DNA of 64,000 bases from Dryococelus australis (GCA_029891345.1 CM057002.1:64808590-64872589), one strand, 5' to 3'; positions 1 through 11,420 are shown, counted from the stretch's first letter. Notes: generated from the letters alone by a model not told the origin. Program-made: numbers and translations.

Positions 1-507
1 CATTAAAACAATTTGTTAATGCTTTGTATATAAGGTGCAATCAAACCGCTTTCCTTTCTTACTTCTGTCATACATTTGTGTATTCCGGTGAATAATGTTT
101 GGATTTTCCATGGTAACATAAAATTCTAAGGCGTACAGCAGAACATTATAGAGTATTTTAGACGTTCTACACGTGTATTTTATTTTCTTTCCTATCATAA
201 ATAAGACCAAAAATATATGCTCGTTAATGTAACAATTACTTTATGTCTTTATTTGTAGCTATCTCTCTTTCAGTGCACTCTTATTCACGTCTCGTGAATG
301 ATAATTGGCTGGTTAACTGTGTTAAACGTCATTTAGCTGTAATGATATGTATCAGAAAATGTAACGAAAATTCTCGGTACACCCTTTTCCACTGGTGTTA
401 TAGAATCGTGTCGTCAATACGCAACTGTAGTTCCATCCTCTGGAATTAGTTATTGGAGTTCTACCGAAATAACTCATTTCGAGGGTAACGAGTAACAGAA
501 TACAGCC
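1..507. other. AT-rich non-coding sequence, nothing recognised
   Basis: No motif, repeat boundary or coding signal was recognised here. The short open frames lack family motifs and look like chance. Confidence 0.5.
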
Positions 508-605
508 GTAGGCCCCGCATCGTAACGACATCCAACCGTCGCAGGCCCGCATCGTAATGACACCCAGCTGTCGCAGGCCCGGCATCGTAATGACATCCAG
601 CCGAC
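508..605. repeat. Tandem repeat, ~32-33 bp unit, 3 copies
   Basis: Three consecutive units start near 508, 541 and 573. Each carries the core GCATCGTAAnGACAnCCA followed by a CnGnCG word and GCAGGCC. They differ by a few substitutions and one-base indels. The array is GC-rich against AT-rich flanks and runs into the hairpin at 586-625. Confidence 0.8.
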
Positions 606-625
606 GCAGGCTGGATGTCATTACG
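586..625. repeat. Perfect 17-bp inverted repeat (hairpin)
   Basis: The arm 586-602 (CGTAATGACATCCAGCC) is the exact reverse complement of 609-625, with a 6-nt loop. It overlaps the last unit of the 32-bp tandem array, so the inverted arm is probably an inverted partial copy of that unit. Confidence 0.85.
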
Positions 626-632
626 CAGCCCG

Positions 633-955
633 GCACTGTCGGTTAGCCGCCAGTCCATATTTGCATGGCTCCGATTCCGGAATATGACATCAGGCCAGTA
701 TCGGCCGGCCGGAGTTTGTGGGCTATCTCACGCCGGCCGGAATCTGGCCTGTACTTTTCGTGTATGTTAGGCCGGAACACATTTATTTTGTATCTTGCTG
801 GTAGCAGTACAGTGTATTTTTGACACTGTCAGCAAACAGTTAGCGGTCAGTCCATATTTCCGTCGGGCCGCTTCCGGCATACGACAGTAGGCCGGTATCG
901 GCTGACGAGAGTTTGTCGGCTGCTTTTACCGGCCCAATTCTGGCCCATATTTTCC
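633..955. repeat. Diverged direct duplication (~190-bp spacing)
   Basis: Sequence at about 633-759 and 822-955 shares ordered blocks: CACTGTC, GTTAGC, CAGTCCATATTT, AGGCCnGTATCGGC, GAGTTTGT and a late TCTGGCC. The copies are clearly diverged. Both are rich in GGCCGG words. No terminal repeats or coding content are visible. Confidence 0.6.
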
Positions 956-2195
956 ATGGGATAGCATTGCTAATCTCCCACATTGAAAAAGCGTACACCA
1001 TATTCAGGTTTTATTTGAAACAAACTTGATCGCATCACTTTAAAAAAAAAAGACGAAAACTGTATTACAGCGTATCATAAGAAAAAGACTTCTACCCCCA
1101 CAGAACTTTTCGTTTACATGTTTGCTGTTATTTTAAATAAACGACATTTCAGTTGAGTATCGAACCTCTTTGATGCTATAGTACGAAGCACTGCTGACAA
1201 TCAATTCCTCCCGCCTCTCGCATATGAAAGTCACAAACATGGGTCGTATATGCACAAAAATGGTTAGTGGATAAATATTCTGTGCTAACGCAAAGGAATT
1301 ATTACCTGGGGAATAAAAATGTGTGTCAAAACATCTTGGCATACTCTAGATGCATTCTTACTAACCGATGGTTAATTTAAATAGTCATATAGCACTCACA
1401 GACTATCCAAGAAGTAGCAGAACACTTCAGATCTCCCCAGCATAGGTGAAACATCTGGCTGGCGGTAGGGAGATCACTGCTCGAGCATTATTTGTACTCC
1501 CAGTACGATCAAAACACTTTCCTTTGTCAATAGTTTCAAACAATGGCCACACAGTAGAATAGTACACACAAACGAAATGTGGCGGTTCCTTTGATGTGAG
1601 CGGAACCCGTTCGCCGATTAGCTTCGTGAAGCTCTGTTCTGGCCCATGTGCCATATTGGCTACTGCGTACTGCAAATTATTCCCTACTTGCTGGACTGCC
1701 AGCTGGTGAATAAGGTATCAGGCGCTGATAACAGTATTCTGGCAAATTCCTAGTCAGAGGCATCATTTTTCTTATGTCTACAGCTAGAGTTCATTGTATA
1801 CACAGCCAAATTTGTTTTCAGTGCGTTCTGCTTCCCATTATCTGTGCATCTAATCCGAACGTATACGATTTTTGTGTTATTATTATTACTGCATATATTT
1901 TACTGGTCAACATACGCCTTAAATGTACGCATCGCATAAAATTATCAAAAGTCCGCAGATCGCATCTTAAGCTGAGATAATTTTCATAAAAAATAACTAA
2001 AAGATACTTGGTTTACAGACTCAAACTGCTGCAGTAGGATTAATTTTATTATTAGTATTGTTTGTAATGTACATATTTGTTAAAGTAATATCCAGGGGGT
2101 GGACACGGATTTTGTAGAATATTTTGAAATATTCCAATTCAACTCCCCTGTTAAAAATTAACGAAATTTCGATTCGCATCTTGTTACCATACCAA
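956..2195. other. Unrecognised AT-rich sequence
   Basis: About 1.2 kb with no recognisable repeat end, RNA gene or coding motif. Open frames are at most about 80 codons. Confidence 0.45.
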
Positions 2196-2832
2196 CACTG
2201 TAAAAAAAAAATTTGAAGTAAAATTCCCTTACATGTAAGAGAAGCTGTAAAGTAAAATTACCTGTAAAATGTGGAAAAAATTTACATAACAAGTAAGGTT
2301 CTATTACCTAAACGTACGGAAAAGTACCTGACGAAAGTAGGGGGAAATCCTATGCATGTAAGGTAATATTAACTATATTATATAAGAATTTTATATTTAA
2401 AATTACACAAGATATTAGTACTGTTAATTTTTTTTATTACCTATATCCTCTAACGAAGAGTAACAGAAACCTCAACTCTATAATTCTTGACACATGCTGG
2501 TGGGTGAGCGCGAACCGTAGACCTCTATCACTATAGACCAATGCGCTATCCATACACCACAACAACATGATAGCATTAGTGAATATTAGTGTGTTAAAGG
2601 ATTATTTCTTCCGCCCGTCCTCCCACTTAGCTGTTGAGGCAATGCTGAAGAGATGCACGCGACGTATTGTAATCTTTGCATCCATTGATGGGATTATCCA
2701 CTGCTATGTACGTGAATTTTAATCCAGAGTGCGGTAATTTTACCTTATATGTAAGGAAAACTATGTTTCCCACACAAGTTTGTGAATATTACTTTATACT
2801 TGTCAGGTAATTTTACCATTATTTTTACAGTG
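2196..2832. mobile_element. Family D long-TIR element with tRNA-like core, copy 1
   Basis: The element starts CACTGTAAAA and ends TTTTTACAGTG. The terminal regions repeat in inverted orientation the words ATTCCCTTACATGTA, GGTAATTTTACC and ACAAGTAAGG. A second copy lies at 33048-33610 with the same order of internal blocks, such as AACTATATTATATAA and TTTCCCACACAAGTTTG, so this is a real dispersed family. The middle (2505-2570, minus) holds a tRNA-like segment. No transposase is encoded, so it is non-autonomous. The CACTG...CAGTG termini resemble CACTA (CMC) transposons, but the target duplication is unclear. Confidence 0.75.
2505..2570 (-). other. tRNA-like segment inside family D
   Basis: Read on the minus strand, GTGGTGTATGGATAGCGC resembles box A and GGTTCGCGCTC resembles box B (8 of 11 consensus positions), about 30 nt apart. 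I could not form a convincing acceptor stem, so I do not call it a tRNA gene. It sits almost exactly at the centre of element D1. Confidence 0.5.
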
Positions 2833-3156
2833 ATATGCACAACCAAGCATTCGCTTCAAAAGATCGCTATGTTTGGACCATGTCACCTCTTTCAGACGAA
2901 TCACTCTATCAATTCCTTTCTCCAACGAATGTTTTTACATAGCCACACTCCATGTATGTTTATCAGAAATACTTGCAGTCTACCAGACATTTATAAATAC
3001 GTAGCAGTAGGTACATTCTTAGGCGATAGGAAATTTAAAAAATAAGCATAATTTTTTCTAACATTGTTTGGGTCAATGCAGTGCGATGAAATCATAAAAA
3101 AGAGCATTGTCGATTGCTGTAGTGAATAAAAATATATATTTTGGCTCTAGCACCAT
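2833..3156. other. Unrecognised spacer
   Basis: AT-rich spacer between family D and the SINE. Nothing recognised. Confidence 0.45.
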
Positions 3157-3370
3157 GGGTCTTGAGAACCTACGATGGTGGCGCGAGGTGAGAATAGAGC
3201 AGTGCTCGAACGCAAGAGCGGAAGAAGCGGGAGACCACAAAGAAAACCTGCCGACAGCGCATCGTCCGGTCCCACGTGCGAAAATCCGGGAGCGACTCCG
3301 CCGGGAATCGAACTCGGTTCGCCTGTAGGTGGGAGACAAGTAGTCTGACTACCAAACCACCGCGGCCCTG
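3157..3370 (-). mobile_element. tRNA-derived SINE (family S), near full length
   Basis: Read on the minus strand it starts GGCCGCGGTGGTTTGGTAGT (box A region), followed by GAGTTCGATTCCCGGC (box B). The SINE body shared with the other copies follows: TCGCTCCCGGATTTTCGCAC, CCGGACGATGCGCTG, GGTTTTC, and TTCTCAAGAC near the 3' end. Related copies lie at 12042, 18013, 20165, 41083, 48050 and 56286. The 90-130 codon open frames here are side effects of the GC-rich SINE body, not genes. Confidence 0.85.
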
Positions 3371-3428
3371 ATGCCGTTGTTGCATCTCTGAGATTGAATG
3401 GGGTATCCATTGCGCTGCAATTTCGAGG

Positions 3429-3542
3429 AAGTGTTCCATGAAGGCAGGGGTGTCCACAGTCACGCCCAATCAATATGACCCCCAACACAATATTCAGAAT
3501 GGGTGTGATCCTGGACATCCCTGCCTTCATAGAACACTTCCA
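3429..3542. repeat. Long hairpin, ~41-bp arms
   Basis: The left arm 3429-3469 begins GGAAGTGTTCCATGAAGGCA. The right arm 3502-3542 is its reverse complement with about six mismatches, and the loop is about 32 nt. The arm ends are sharp, so it may be a small foldback element or an inverted duplication. Confidence 0.8.
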
Positions 3543-4030
3543 CCTGTTGCACCACTCTACGATACAGCAATGCTATATCACCACATTCTTCATGCAGTCG
3601 CACACAGTTTTATGTACAACAACATCGTGGCATTTTCAACTTTGATCCACATCCGTTGTTAATCTTCGTAAACATACCTATTATTGGGGCGCCTTCACTC
3701 TCATGCTCTACTTCAAAGTACTGCAGTATCCGACTGAATAACTCACAGACATTCCCATTCGCCATGCTTCCACGCCTGACCGTCCCGTGGCATAAACTGA
3801 AACATCGTGCATCTGTAACTCGCGCCCCTAGCATTGCAGCAATTATGCCACGGTAACTCTCCTGTTACCTTACCTTACCAACCTTACCAAAGAAAGTAGT
3901 TTATTCTTCTATAAATAGCGCACTTTCTCATGCCTCGCCGTGATTCGAGGTTGGGACCCATTTCACTGTGATAAAGCAACTGCGCCGATGAAAACTGTTG
4001 AAATTGAAGGAATAGAATAGCGAAACGAAA
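3543..4030. other. Unrecognised sequence
   Basis: No motif recognised. A short run of ACCTTACC-type repeats occurs near 3868-3898. Confidence 0.4.
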
Positions 4031-4160
4031 CTCTTCCAACCATTTTCTCTATATGGTGATAGAGGAGCAGAATTGTTTAACCCTTCCAATGGTTTTCTCT
4101 ATATGGTGATAAAGGAGCAGAATTGTGTAACTCTTCCAACGGTTTTCTCTATAAGGTGAT
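4031..4160. repeat. Tandem repeat, 50-bp unit, ~2.6 copies
   Basis: The word CTTCCAA recurs at 4032, 4082 and 4132. Each is followed by TTTTCTCTATA(T/A)GGTGAT, then GGAGCAGAATTGT in the two complete units. Units differ by only a few substitutions. Confidence 0.85.
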
Positions 4161-5626
4161 GATAAGGGTGGAGAATAATTCTTTAGTGATTCAAGCACGC
4201 GTGCAACCTCAGGAGCGGGCAACGTAAGGACACGTCTCCCTTAAACAGGCGAATGGGAGGAGGACACGGGGATTGATGGCGGAAATCTCAACAGACCGTG
4301 TTCGGGAGAGCATTCAGCGCCAGAGTTACACTCGGCAATGAGCATTAACACCAGATGTCGGGCACAGATATCCAGCCAGAGTACATTCACTCCCGCCGCT
4401 TCCTCGAGTCCCCCTCGGTGCCAGTACCTCACCCCATTTGACGCAAACCGCAAGTTCCCCTCCTCAGTGCACCCAACCAACCGCGATGTCCCATTCAACT
4501 GCGCAGTTTCCCCTGCCGCATGCCAGCCCTCGGCCCATCACCGTGCGTTCGCGCTAATCCTTTTAAATACGCAGGCGCCTTGCGGAAAGTTTCATAACCT
4601 CCGACTCCTCCCTTCGTGAAATTTCTTAGAAACTTCTTCAGGTACTACCACGGACTTCATCAGTCATTCGCGCATGCGCCGTTTCCTTGTTCAGCGCTGG
4701 TTTCATCACAGAGCACTTAATAATACAGAGGTGGAACATACTCGCGTACACTGTTAAAACTTTGTTAAACTTTACAAGAAAATCCTTGGCAAACCTGTTG
4801 CCAAATAATTTTTTTTGTAGAACTAAATGTTTTCTTGCAATATCCAGAAAACACATGCTTATTTGTAATGTTACATATCATAATCTGGTATTTAGACTTA
4901 CATTACTGATAAGTGGAAACCAATTTCCCGGTGGAACCGGCGCTGCCCTCACCAAACCTCCTCTATGGGTGGCCGATACCTATAAAAAAAAAAAAGAACT
5001 TTGCATTTTTGAAACCGTCATTCTGTCCGAAAATTAAAAATTTAACTACACTGCACTACTTACACAAACACTAACTAATCGCGTTCACACTTATCCTTCT
5101 TTTACCGTTTAAATTAAGCATGGCGGTACCCAATTTTCTCTTTACACGGCCCAGTGCGCTCGGGTGCCATACGGGACATAGATTCGGGAGATGATCGGTA
5201 AACCAAAATCATTCTCCTCCTCCTCGCCCCCCAAGCACAAAGCGCGAGTGTATCGTTACGGTATTCATACACACACACACATTCAATTTAGTCATCTTCC
5301 ACTTAGTGATTCTTGTTCTGCCATCTGGAAGCTTCATTTCCTCGTTCCAGATTCTCGTTCCGATGCCTTTGCCTGTGTCGTCCTCGGAGGTCTTTCCTGG
5401 AGCGAGTCTTCCTTTGTCCGGGAAATGTTCAATTTTGGTAATGTCAAGTCCGTTGAAATGGGGGGAGGGGGAATGAAGTTCTGGTAAGTATTTTCCCCTA
5501 TGCATGTTCTTCCGTTCATTACAGGTAGCAGCCAAGAGGGGGCCTTTACTTCCTTTTTTCAATTCCCTTCCCCTGCATTTGTCCTGTGTGGTTCAGTTCC
5601 CACTATTGGGGAAATAACGACTATAA
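4161..5626. other. Mixed GC-rich and AT-rich sequence without assignable features
   Basis: Contains a cytosine-rich stretch at 4240-4620, an A-run near 4983-4995 and a short CA run at 5268-5280. Open frames on both strands up to 117 codons show no family motifs. Confidence 0.4.
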
Positions 5627-6690
5627 TCAGGTAAGTTCAGATGCCATCCGAGATGAAGGACTAGTACCTGACCCCATGAAGGACTTAAAGTAATCAAAGG
5701 TGCGCCTCACGTATGTACAGATGGCATCCTTGAAGATTTCCTGTTCGGAGAATCGTTCTCCATGACGCCAATAACACTCCTTGAGCATGCTCAGGAGTGC
5801 CATTCTCTCTCTGGGTAGACCCGCCTGGGCGACGACGAGCCTGTACACAGCCTCGATCCGGGGAAAGGGGATCTTATCACCCTTCCATCAGCCTGATTAC
5901 CAGTGCCAGAGCTGCTATCAAGACATTCGGATCATCTAATCTTGTTATTAGTGCCCCACGAATAATCTCATCATACAATCATGATGAATCATCAGGTTGT
6001 GCCTGCACAGACCAAGCCTGTACAGAAGCATCAACCATGTTTTTGGCATCTTACCAGTCAATGGTAAATATCCTTTCAGGAGCTGCTTCGTTCCTTCGTG
6101 TCACTTGTTTGTGGAGGAAGAGTTCTCAGTAGACTTCGGCTTCCCCTGGTCTCTCAGAATGGACACCCTTCACCGGCACTCCCATCTCCTTCACTTCCCT
6201 GGCATGGTACATGGCAAATACTGTTCTACGTCTGTTATCCCTTACCATTTTGCAAATATTTCTCACGTGACCAAATCCTTCCATCATAAACAACATGGGA
6301 TTCCACGAACATGACCATCCATCATTGGGCTGCTCTGCCTGGTCCATGGGTGCTTCCATCTCCAGATCAATAACACTTGTTATTGATCTGGATTTGGGCA
6401 ACTCATTTCCCTCTTTCCTATTCTTACTTTCTCTTTCTCTCTCTCTGTCAATTTGGGGGGGGGGGGGGTTCCTTGGACCACTTCAAGACCTCCCTCATCC
6501 TGTCTGTTGACCTGGGTCTTCCTTGTTCCTGCATGCTCAGGAACAATCGCATCGTTATCTCCATGACATTTTGGACGAGGTGTGAGAGCCTCCCCCCCCC
6601 CCCCCTTTTCACACTCGTTCAAAACAAGTATTTTTAGATATGTGTTCAGCCATCCTGTTCGAACTCCGCTGCAAAACTGTCCCAAAAGTC
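5627..6690 (-). pseudogene. Possible 3' continuation of LINE debris, unassigned
   Basis: Minus-strand frames here have protein-like composition, for example around 5640-5848 (motif YVRRTFDYF) and 6126-6400 (motifs MVRDNRRRTVFAMYH and VHSERPG). They are broken by stops and by poly-G/C tracts at 6450-6468 and 6590-6605. They lie directly downstream, in the minus direction, of the reverse-transcriptase remnant. I do not recognise the family. It could be the end of the same LINE or part of another retroelement. Confidence 0.3.
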
Positions 6691-6779
6691 TTCACTCAGA
6701 CAGTGGCTTAGCCACCAGACATCCAATTCCTCATTCAGTTTCCCTCTAGGTGTTAGGTACCAGAGTACCTCAAGAGCCT

Positions 6780-7505
6780 TCACTTTGTCCCTGAGCATGA
6801 CCCGAAGGTCTACGTCCATGATTCCCCTCGAACTTTAGCCGTAGGTCCTCGAACTTTGGACAGTCCACTGAGTGGGTGGAGATATCTGGTACCCCACACA
6901 CCACACAGTCAGGATTGTCTACCAGTCTCATAGACAATAACAGCACTTTGAAATTTCTATGTCCGGTCCAGAACTGCGCAGAGTAGTGACCTATGTCAAG
7001 CTACAGCATGCGCAGCCTATCCCGGACATTAGGGAATATTTCGTATGTTATTCTGCCTTTTTCTGAATTGTACCATCTGGCCTGCCATGCTGTCATTGTG
7101 GTTTCTCTTATTGTTCTCTGGTTTTTTGGGGGAATTCCTTCCACCATTTCCATCTTGCAATTTCAACTTTTTTTCACCGGAACGTCCAGAGGGACGTCTC
7201 CGACCAGAACTTGCAAAATTTCACTCGAAGTTGTCCTATAGGACTTGGTAACCCCCAATAGTATGGCTTTCTGGGCACTAATAATCTTTTGTTTTCTATG
7301 GATCCTTTCAATCTCCAGTTACAATATCCCACATGCATACGTCACTATTGGAAGGAACACACTCCTGTACATGAGTTTTAAAGTCCGGTAGCCAAGACCA
7401 CTGTTTGTAGGAGCCACGGCTCTGAGCTTCTGAAACATCTCCACAGCTTTGTTCGCTGCATAGCTGACATGTCCGTGGAAGGTTATATGGGCCTCCAACA
7501 TGACA
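6780..7505 (-). pseudogene. LINE (R1/Jockey group) reverse-transcriptase C-terminal remnant
   Basis: One minus-strand frame reads through most of this interval. It contains KLRAVAPTNSGLGYRTLKLM and FLPIVTYACG (end of the RT domain), then GVTKSYRTTSSE, LVGDVPLDV, TAWQARWYNS, YEIFPNVRDRL and AQFWTGH. It closes with a CxxC...H...C knuckle (CVVCG, then HSVDC). This order matches the region after RT in R1/Jockey-like ORF2 proteins. The frame carries at least three stops (TAA after YACGIL, TGA after PVKK, TAG after DRLRML), and the N-terminal RT and endonuclease are absent. It is a dead 5'-truncated copy. The clade within R1/Jockey is not certain. Confidence 0.75.
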
Positions 7506-7556
7506 AAAGTGGACTTATATTAGGAACTAATAATTTTTAAACCCGTTCCTATTTAT

Positions 7557-8134
7557 TAGTGCGTTTACGGTAACGTTTCAATCCGGATTGAACCTGGAGT
7601 GGACTGAAGAATTCCCGATTGAAATGTTAGTATAAACACACCCGTACTAGGCTGAAGTAGGAGTGGAGTGAGATAATCCAGTCCAGTTGTCAAGGTGGAC
7701 TGGAATGTAAAATCCGGATTGAAATTTTACTTTAAACACTGTTCGGACTGAAATCAGAACAAAGAAGAAGTGTTCACGATATTGACTCGTTAGTTTGGTT
7801 ATGTAAGAGGTTAGAATCATTCTGAGACAAGTAAAATAGGTGTGTGCTTTTTTTAAGTGAAGTGAAAAATAAATGGCCACGAAGGAACTGAGAAATATTT
7901 AAACGCAGAAATACATGAAATTCATTTTATATTATGTTTGTTTTATAGTTCTGCCAGTCGCCAATGGAGTGCTTCTATCCCGTTTCAATACGCATTCAGT
8001 CTTGTTTACACTTTAGTCCACGTTCGAAACTTTACCTTAATCACTTATTGTCGATACGAGTTCGCTCCGAGTTCGCCACAAGTTGATTTCAATCCGATTT
8101 CGATCCAGTCCAAAATTTTACTCTAAAAGCACTA
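7557..8134. mobile_element. Candidate TIR element M
   Basis: The left end AGTGCGTTTACGGTAACG pairs loosely with the reverse complement of the right end, AGTGCTTTTAGAGTAAAA. Both flanks then carry repeated TCCGGATTGAA / AATCGGATTGAA words in inverted orientation. It is about 580 bp with no coding content. Ends are diverged and only one copy is present, so the call is tentative. Confidence 0.45.
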
Positions 8135-8191
8135 TATGTTTAGAAATCAGTGGCTTGTAGTGAGTTTTTTTTTTTTACAGGATAAGTAATA

Positions 8192-8251
8192 TAACAGCCC
8201 CACAAATTTGAGGGTTATGGTTAACAGCCCCACATATTTGAGGGTTGTGGA
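8192..8251. repeat. Tandem duplication, 30-bp unit, 2 copies
   Basis: TAACAGCCCCACA(A/T)ATTTGAGGGTT(A/G)TGG occurs twice in a row at 8192 and 8222 with three differences. Confidence 0.9.
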
Positions 8252-9112
8252 TAACATTTGCTAGTGCCGGGCTGTGGTTACGTTTTCAATTTCTACTAAC
8301 AAACGCAACATCCAACTTTGCTTACCCTCCACATATATTTACAGTTTTATAATACCTAACATAAGTTATAAAAATGGAAACTAAATGAATGTAATAATAA
8401 TTAAACTGGATACTATGTATAGAGTAGGCATACATAACAAATCGTAAGCAAAGTCCCGTTTTCCCGAACACTTTCACTAACTTTCCAAGGAAATATGAGG
8501 ACTGGAGGACGCAAACAGAACGGATGTTTACCCTGCTGAAGGAACGAAACACGGTAACTTCAGCTTGCGAGTTCGATTCATCGCTAGTCGCTCCTGTTTG
8601 TAGGACTAACTACTAGATAGCAGCACTACGAGGGAAGGAACAGTACGGAGTTACGAAAACACTGTTCCTCGAATCGGAAACGGGAAACTCAGAATTAAAT
8701 GTATTTAAATTTAAAGTTAAGGCGGTAACTATAAAGGGCCAAACATTCCCAATACGTATAGGGTAAGAGTTGCTTACCTTGCGTATATGGGATAAACATT
8801 CACTGTAATAGAAACGATTCGAGTCGGGATTGGGAGACAACACATCCATCATTTCAAAAGAACTCGTTACTCGGCAGGAACTGACGTTTCTGCTACACGT
8901 GTTGTGATCAACAAGTGGTCGTACTAAAATAGAGTGCACATACTCTGTAACGAATAATATAGTAAAGAATTTAAAAAATTGTTGTAAAAAACTGAGACCA
9001 AAAACTTCACCACTCATATATTTTCGACTACATATGTTATTCTGTGCATATGCATAAATACGTTATGCTCTACGCCAAATAGCTGCTACATTATACTGCT
9101 AGACTATGCTTA
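8252..9112. other. Unrecognised sequence
   Basis: Mostly unrecognised. A box-B-like GAGTTCGATTC occurs at 8570-8580 without a matching box A. A 134-codon minus-strand frame at 8613-9017 has no recognisable motif. Confidence 0.4.
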
Positions 9113-9529
9113 AAGGCTGTTTACGATTAAGTAAGTACTTTAGAAATGAACCTCAGAAAAAAAGTCGCTGCCTCCTGCCTGCATAAATTTTAACGTGCGT
9201 ACAGAGTTACAAGCGTCCAGTAAAGTTGGTAACGAGGGTTTGGAAAGTAGTCCCATATATTAACATCTAATAAAAAGTGTTAGGTAGCCATTTGTGATAA
9301 CTTAAATTAATATTTGTTCGTTTTTTTATGCATTGAAGTGTAAAATTGAGCCGGTTTGTATAATATTTACTTTTATAATAATTTCACAGTTTCATTTGAC
9401 CGACGCATGAATAAAGTGATGCGGCCCATGGCAAAATTCATTTACATAAGGCGGAAGAATACACAACGTGCAAACAAGTAGATACTAAGCAGGGCTTTAA
9501 AAAGTGCTCATGTTACTGTGAACAGCCTA
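9113..9529. mobile_element. MITE family A, full length
   Basis: Ends AGGCTGTTTACGATTAAG / TTACTGTGAACAGCCTA. The family-typical body includes GTAAAGTTGGTAACGA, a run with GTTAGGTA and CATTTGTGATAAC, TTTCATTTGACCGACGCATG, GGCGGAAGAATACACAACGT and a CAGGGCTTT block. TA lies at both edges. It is about 417 bp and non-coding. Confidence 0.85.
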
Positions 9530-9638
9530 TAGCGAAGAGTTGTGTAAACCAGAGATCCCAAAACACCAGGCGAGTAGTTTCTTGATGATCTTGACCATTA
9601 GTCCGTCGGGAAATGACGTCACGAGATGATGATGTAAA

Positions 9639-10281
9639 GCTCCTGTCAACTTTTAAAATTTTTCCATCAAACTGCTTCCAATAAGTTTGGTCTAAAAAAG
9701 TTGGACAGTTTTGACGTCATTGAAACGCCGTAAACGCCGACATTTTTCTACGAGAAAAGTTGGATGGCTTTAGTTTTAATCAAATATTGGTAAAATGGAC
9801 CGGATCTAAAAACTTTTTATGTATGTTTGACGGTCTCAGCCAATCAGAATCGTGTCCGATAAAAATGGACTTCAAGTAACATTAAAATAACAATCAATTG
9901 CTGGAAACGAAGTAAGTTATGAAGATAATTAATTTATGTAGATGCTCTCTGGGCACGAGTGGTATTTTATGTGAATATTGTTCATAATATTACGAACTCA
10001 AAGGCATTAATTTCATTGTGTAAGAAACATATCTTATAAATAAAATTTAAATTTAGTAAAGAAAATAAAATAAATTACAATATTACTTATATTTCTGCTT
10101 GAATAATATTTCAAAATAGATTCTCCCAATAAAAAAATTTGGCACTGTGACACGTTTTCAAACACATTCAAGATTATTTGTTAAAATTTGTTGCAAGGAA
10201 AGATTTGATGGCCGTATTTTGTCCTCGAATTTTATTGTCAAAAATAGTTGAATGCAAAAATGTTGATGGTGTGACAGGGGC
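9639..10281. mobile_element. TTAA-flanked element J, copy 1 (piggyBac-like MITE)
   Basis: The right end GTGTGACAGGGGC is followed by TTAA at 10282-10285. The left end GCTCCTGTCAAC is preceded by TAAA at 9635-9638, a probable mutated TTAA. A second copy at 21938-22612 matches across the whole length, with shared blocks such as CCATCAAACTGCTTCCAATA, CGGTCTC(A/C)GCCAATCAGAATCGTG and TTGATGGCCGTATTTTGTCC. TTAA target use points to piggyBac, but no transposase is present. Confidence 0.7.
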
Positions 10282-10285
10282 TTAA

Positions 10286-11420
10286 GGCAAGGATAAACTC
10301 TGACAGAGCCCCATCAGGCTGGAGCTACATGTGGAATGTAATCCTAGCAGAAATGGGAACCCCTATCGCAGGAACTTCGGCTATCGGTGACCCGGTTCAT
10401 CGCAACTGAAGATGTATACGCACACGTTTCACACGTGATAGATTATGCGAAGTGGTATGCTCTCAGCAGTAACTACTTAGATGGTCTCGTAATGCCCGGG
10501 GAGTTCCGTGCACAAAGCGTATATCAGCCGTCTCACGCCAAGTTCTCTCGTACTTCAACAGCGAGCCACAGAATTTCCGTTAGGAAAATCCTACTTCTCG
10601 CACATGCGAGAGCTGCTGTTTGAGAAGTATGTCTATAGCTGCCTCTGTGACATACAGTCAAGTAGGATTGTTTGGAAAATCCATTCATTATACAAAACTT
10701 TCCGCTCCAGGAAGGGGCCTTCAAACTAAATTGTATAAGTATGACATTAAACACAAAATAAAAAAAGTGAATATAATACACTGAATGTGAATAATTCCTC
10801 ACGTCCAAACATACAAAAAAAGGCAACTTTAGAATGTAATAGACCGTTGTTATACCTAATGCCTACTCGGTAACATCAGAGTAAGTACTCAGTTATCCTG
10901 CGGCACATTTGCCAAATATATTACAAACAATGCTTTAATCACCACTACTTTGGCATGGAAGAAGATGGCGTACAATTTTGTTAACCAAAATGCGACGAAT
11001 AAGGTCACGAAGAAGGTCAGAAAAGACTTAAAAGATGACGTATTCTGTTATCTGGCTGGAAACATATTCACGATCTTCTTACTCAGTTATAGTCCGCGTG
11101 CCAGATATCTGCTACAACGTCACGAAAAAGGGGGACTTCACTGACAATTCGTGTAATCCATTAGACAGAAGGCGAGGTGTTGGGGTGGGTAAGTAGCCAA
11201 GCATAAAATAGCCTGTCACTTTATGTAATAATAACAGAAAATATTATCTGTGATGACCACTTTTCGCTGATAAGTCTACATATTTTCAACGCCATCCACC
11301 ACTGTCGGTGAGAGTGCACTACTAACGTCTCTGCTTTCACTAACATACATTCTGGAGTGTGTTGCCTCATCCCAGGTGCACTCCCCGTACGTTATTGATT
11401 TAGTTTCGCTTTCACTACTA
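10286..11420. other. Unrecognised sequence
   Basis: About 1.1 kb with no recognised repeat end or coding motif. Open frames are below 100 codons. Confidence 0.4.

Noticed and set aside
3147-3530. 127-codon minus-strand frame
   Set aside because: It spans the SINE body and the hairpin; the similarity to frames at 18 kb and 20 kb is due to shared SINE sequence, not a gene family.
5797-6401. Host coding exon on either strand
   Set aside because: Frames are broken, lack splice context and sit beside LINE debris; repeat origin is more likely.
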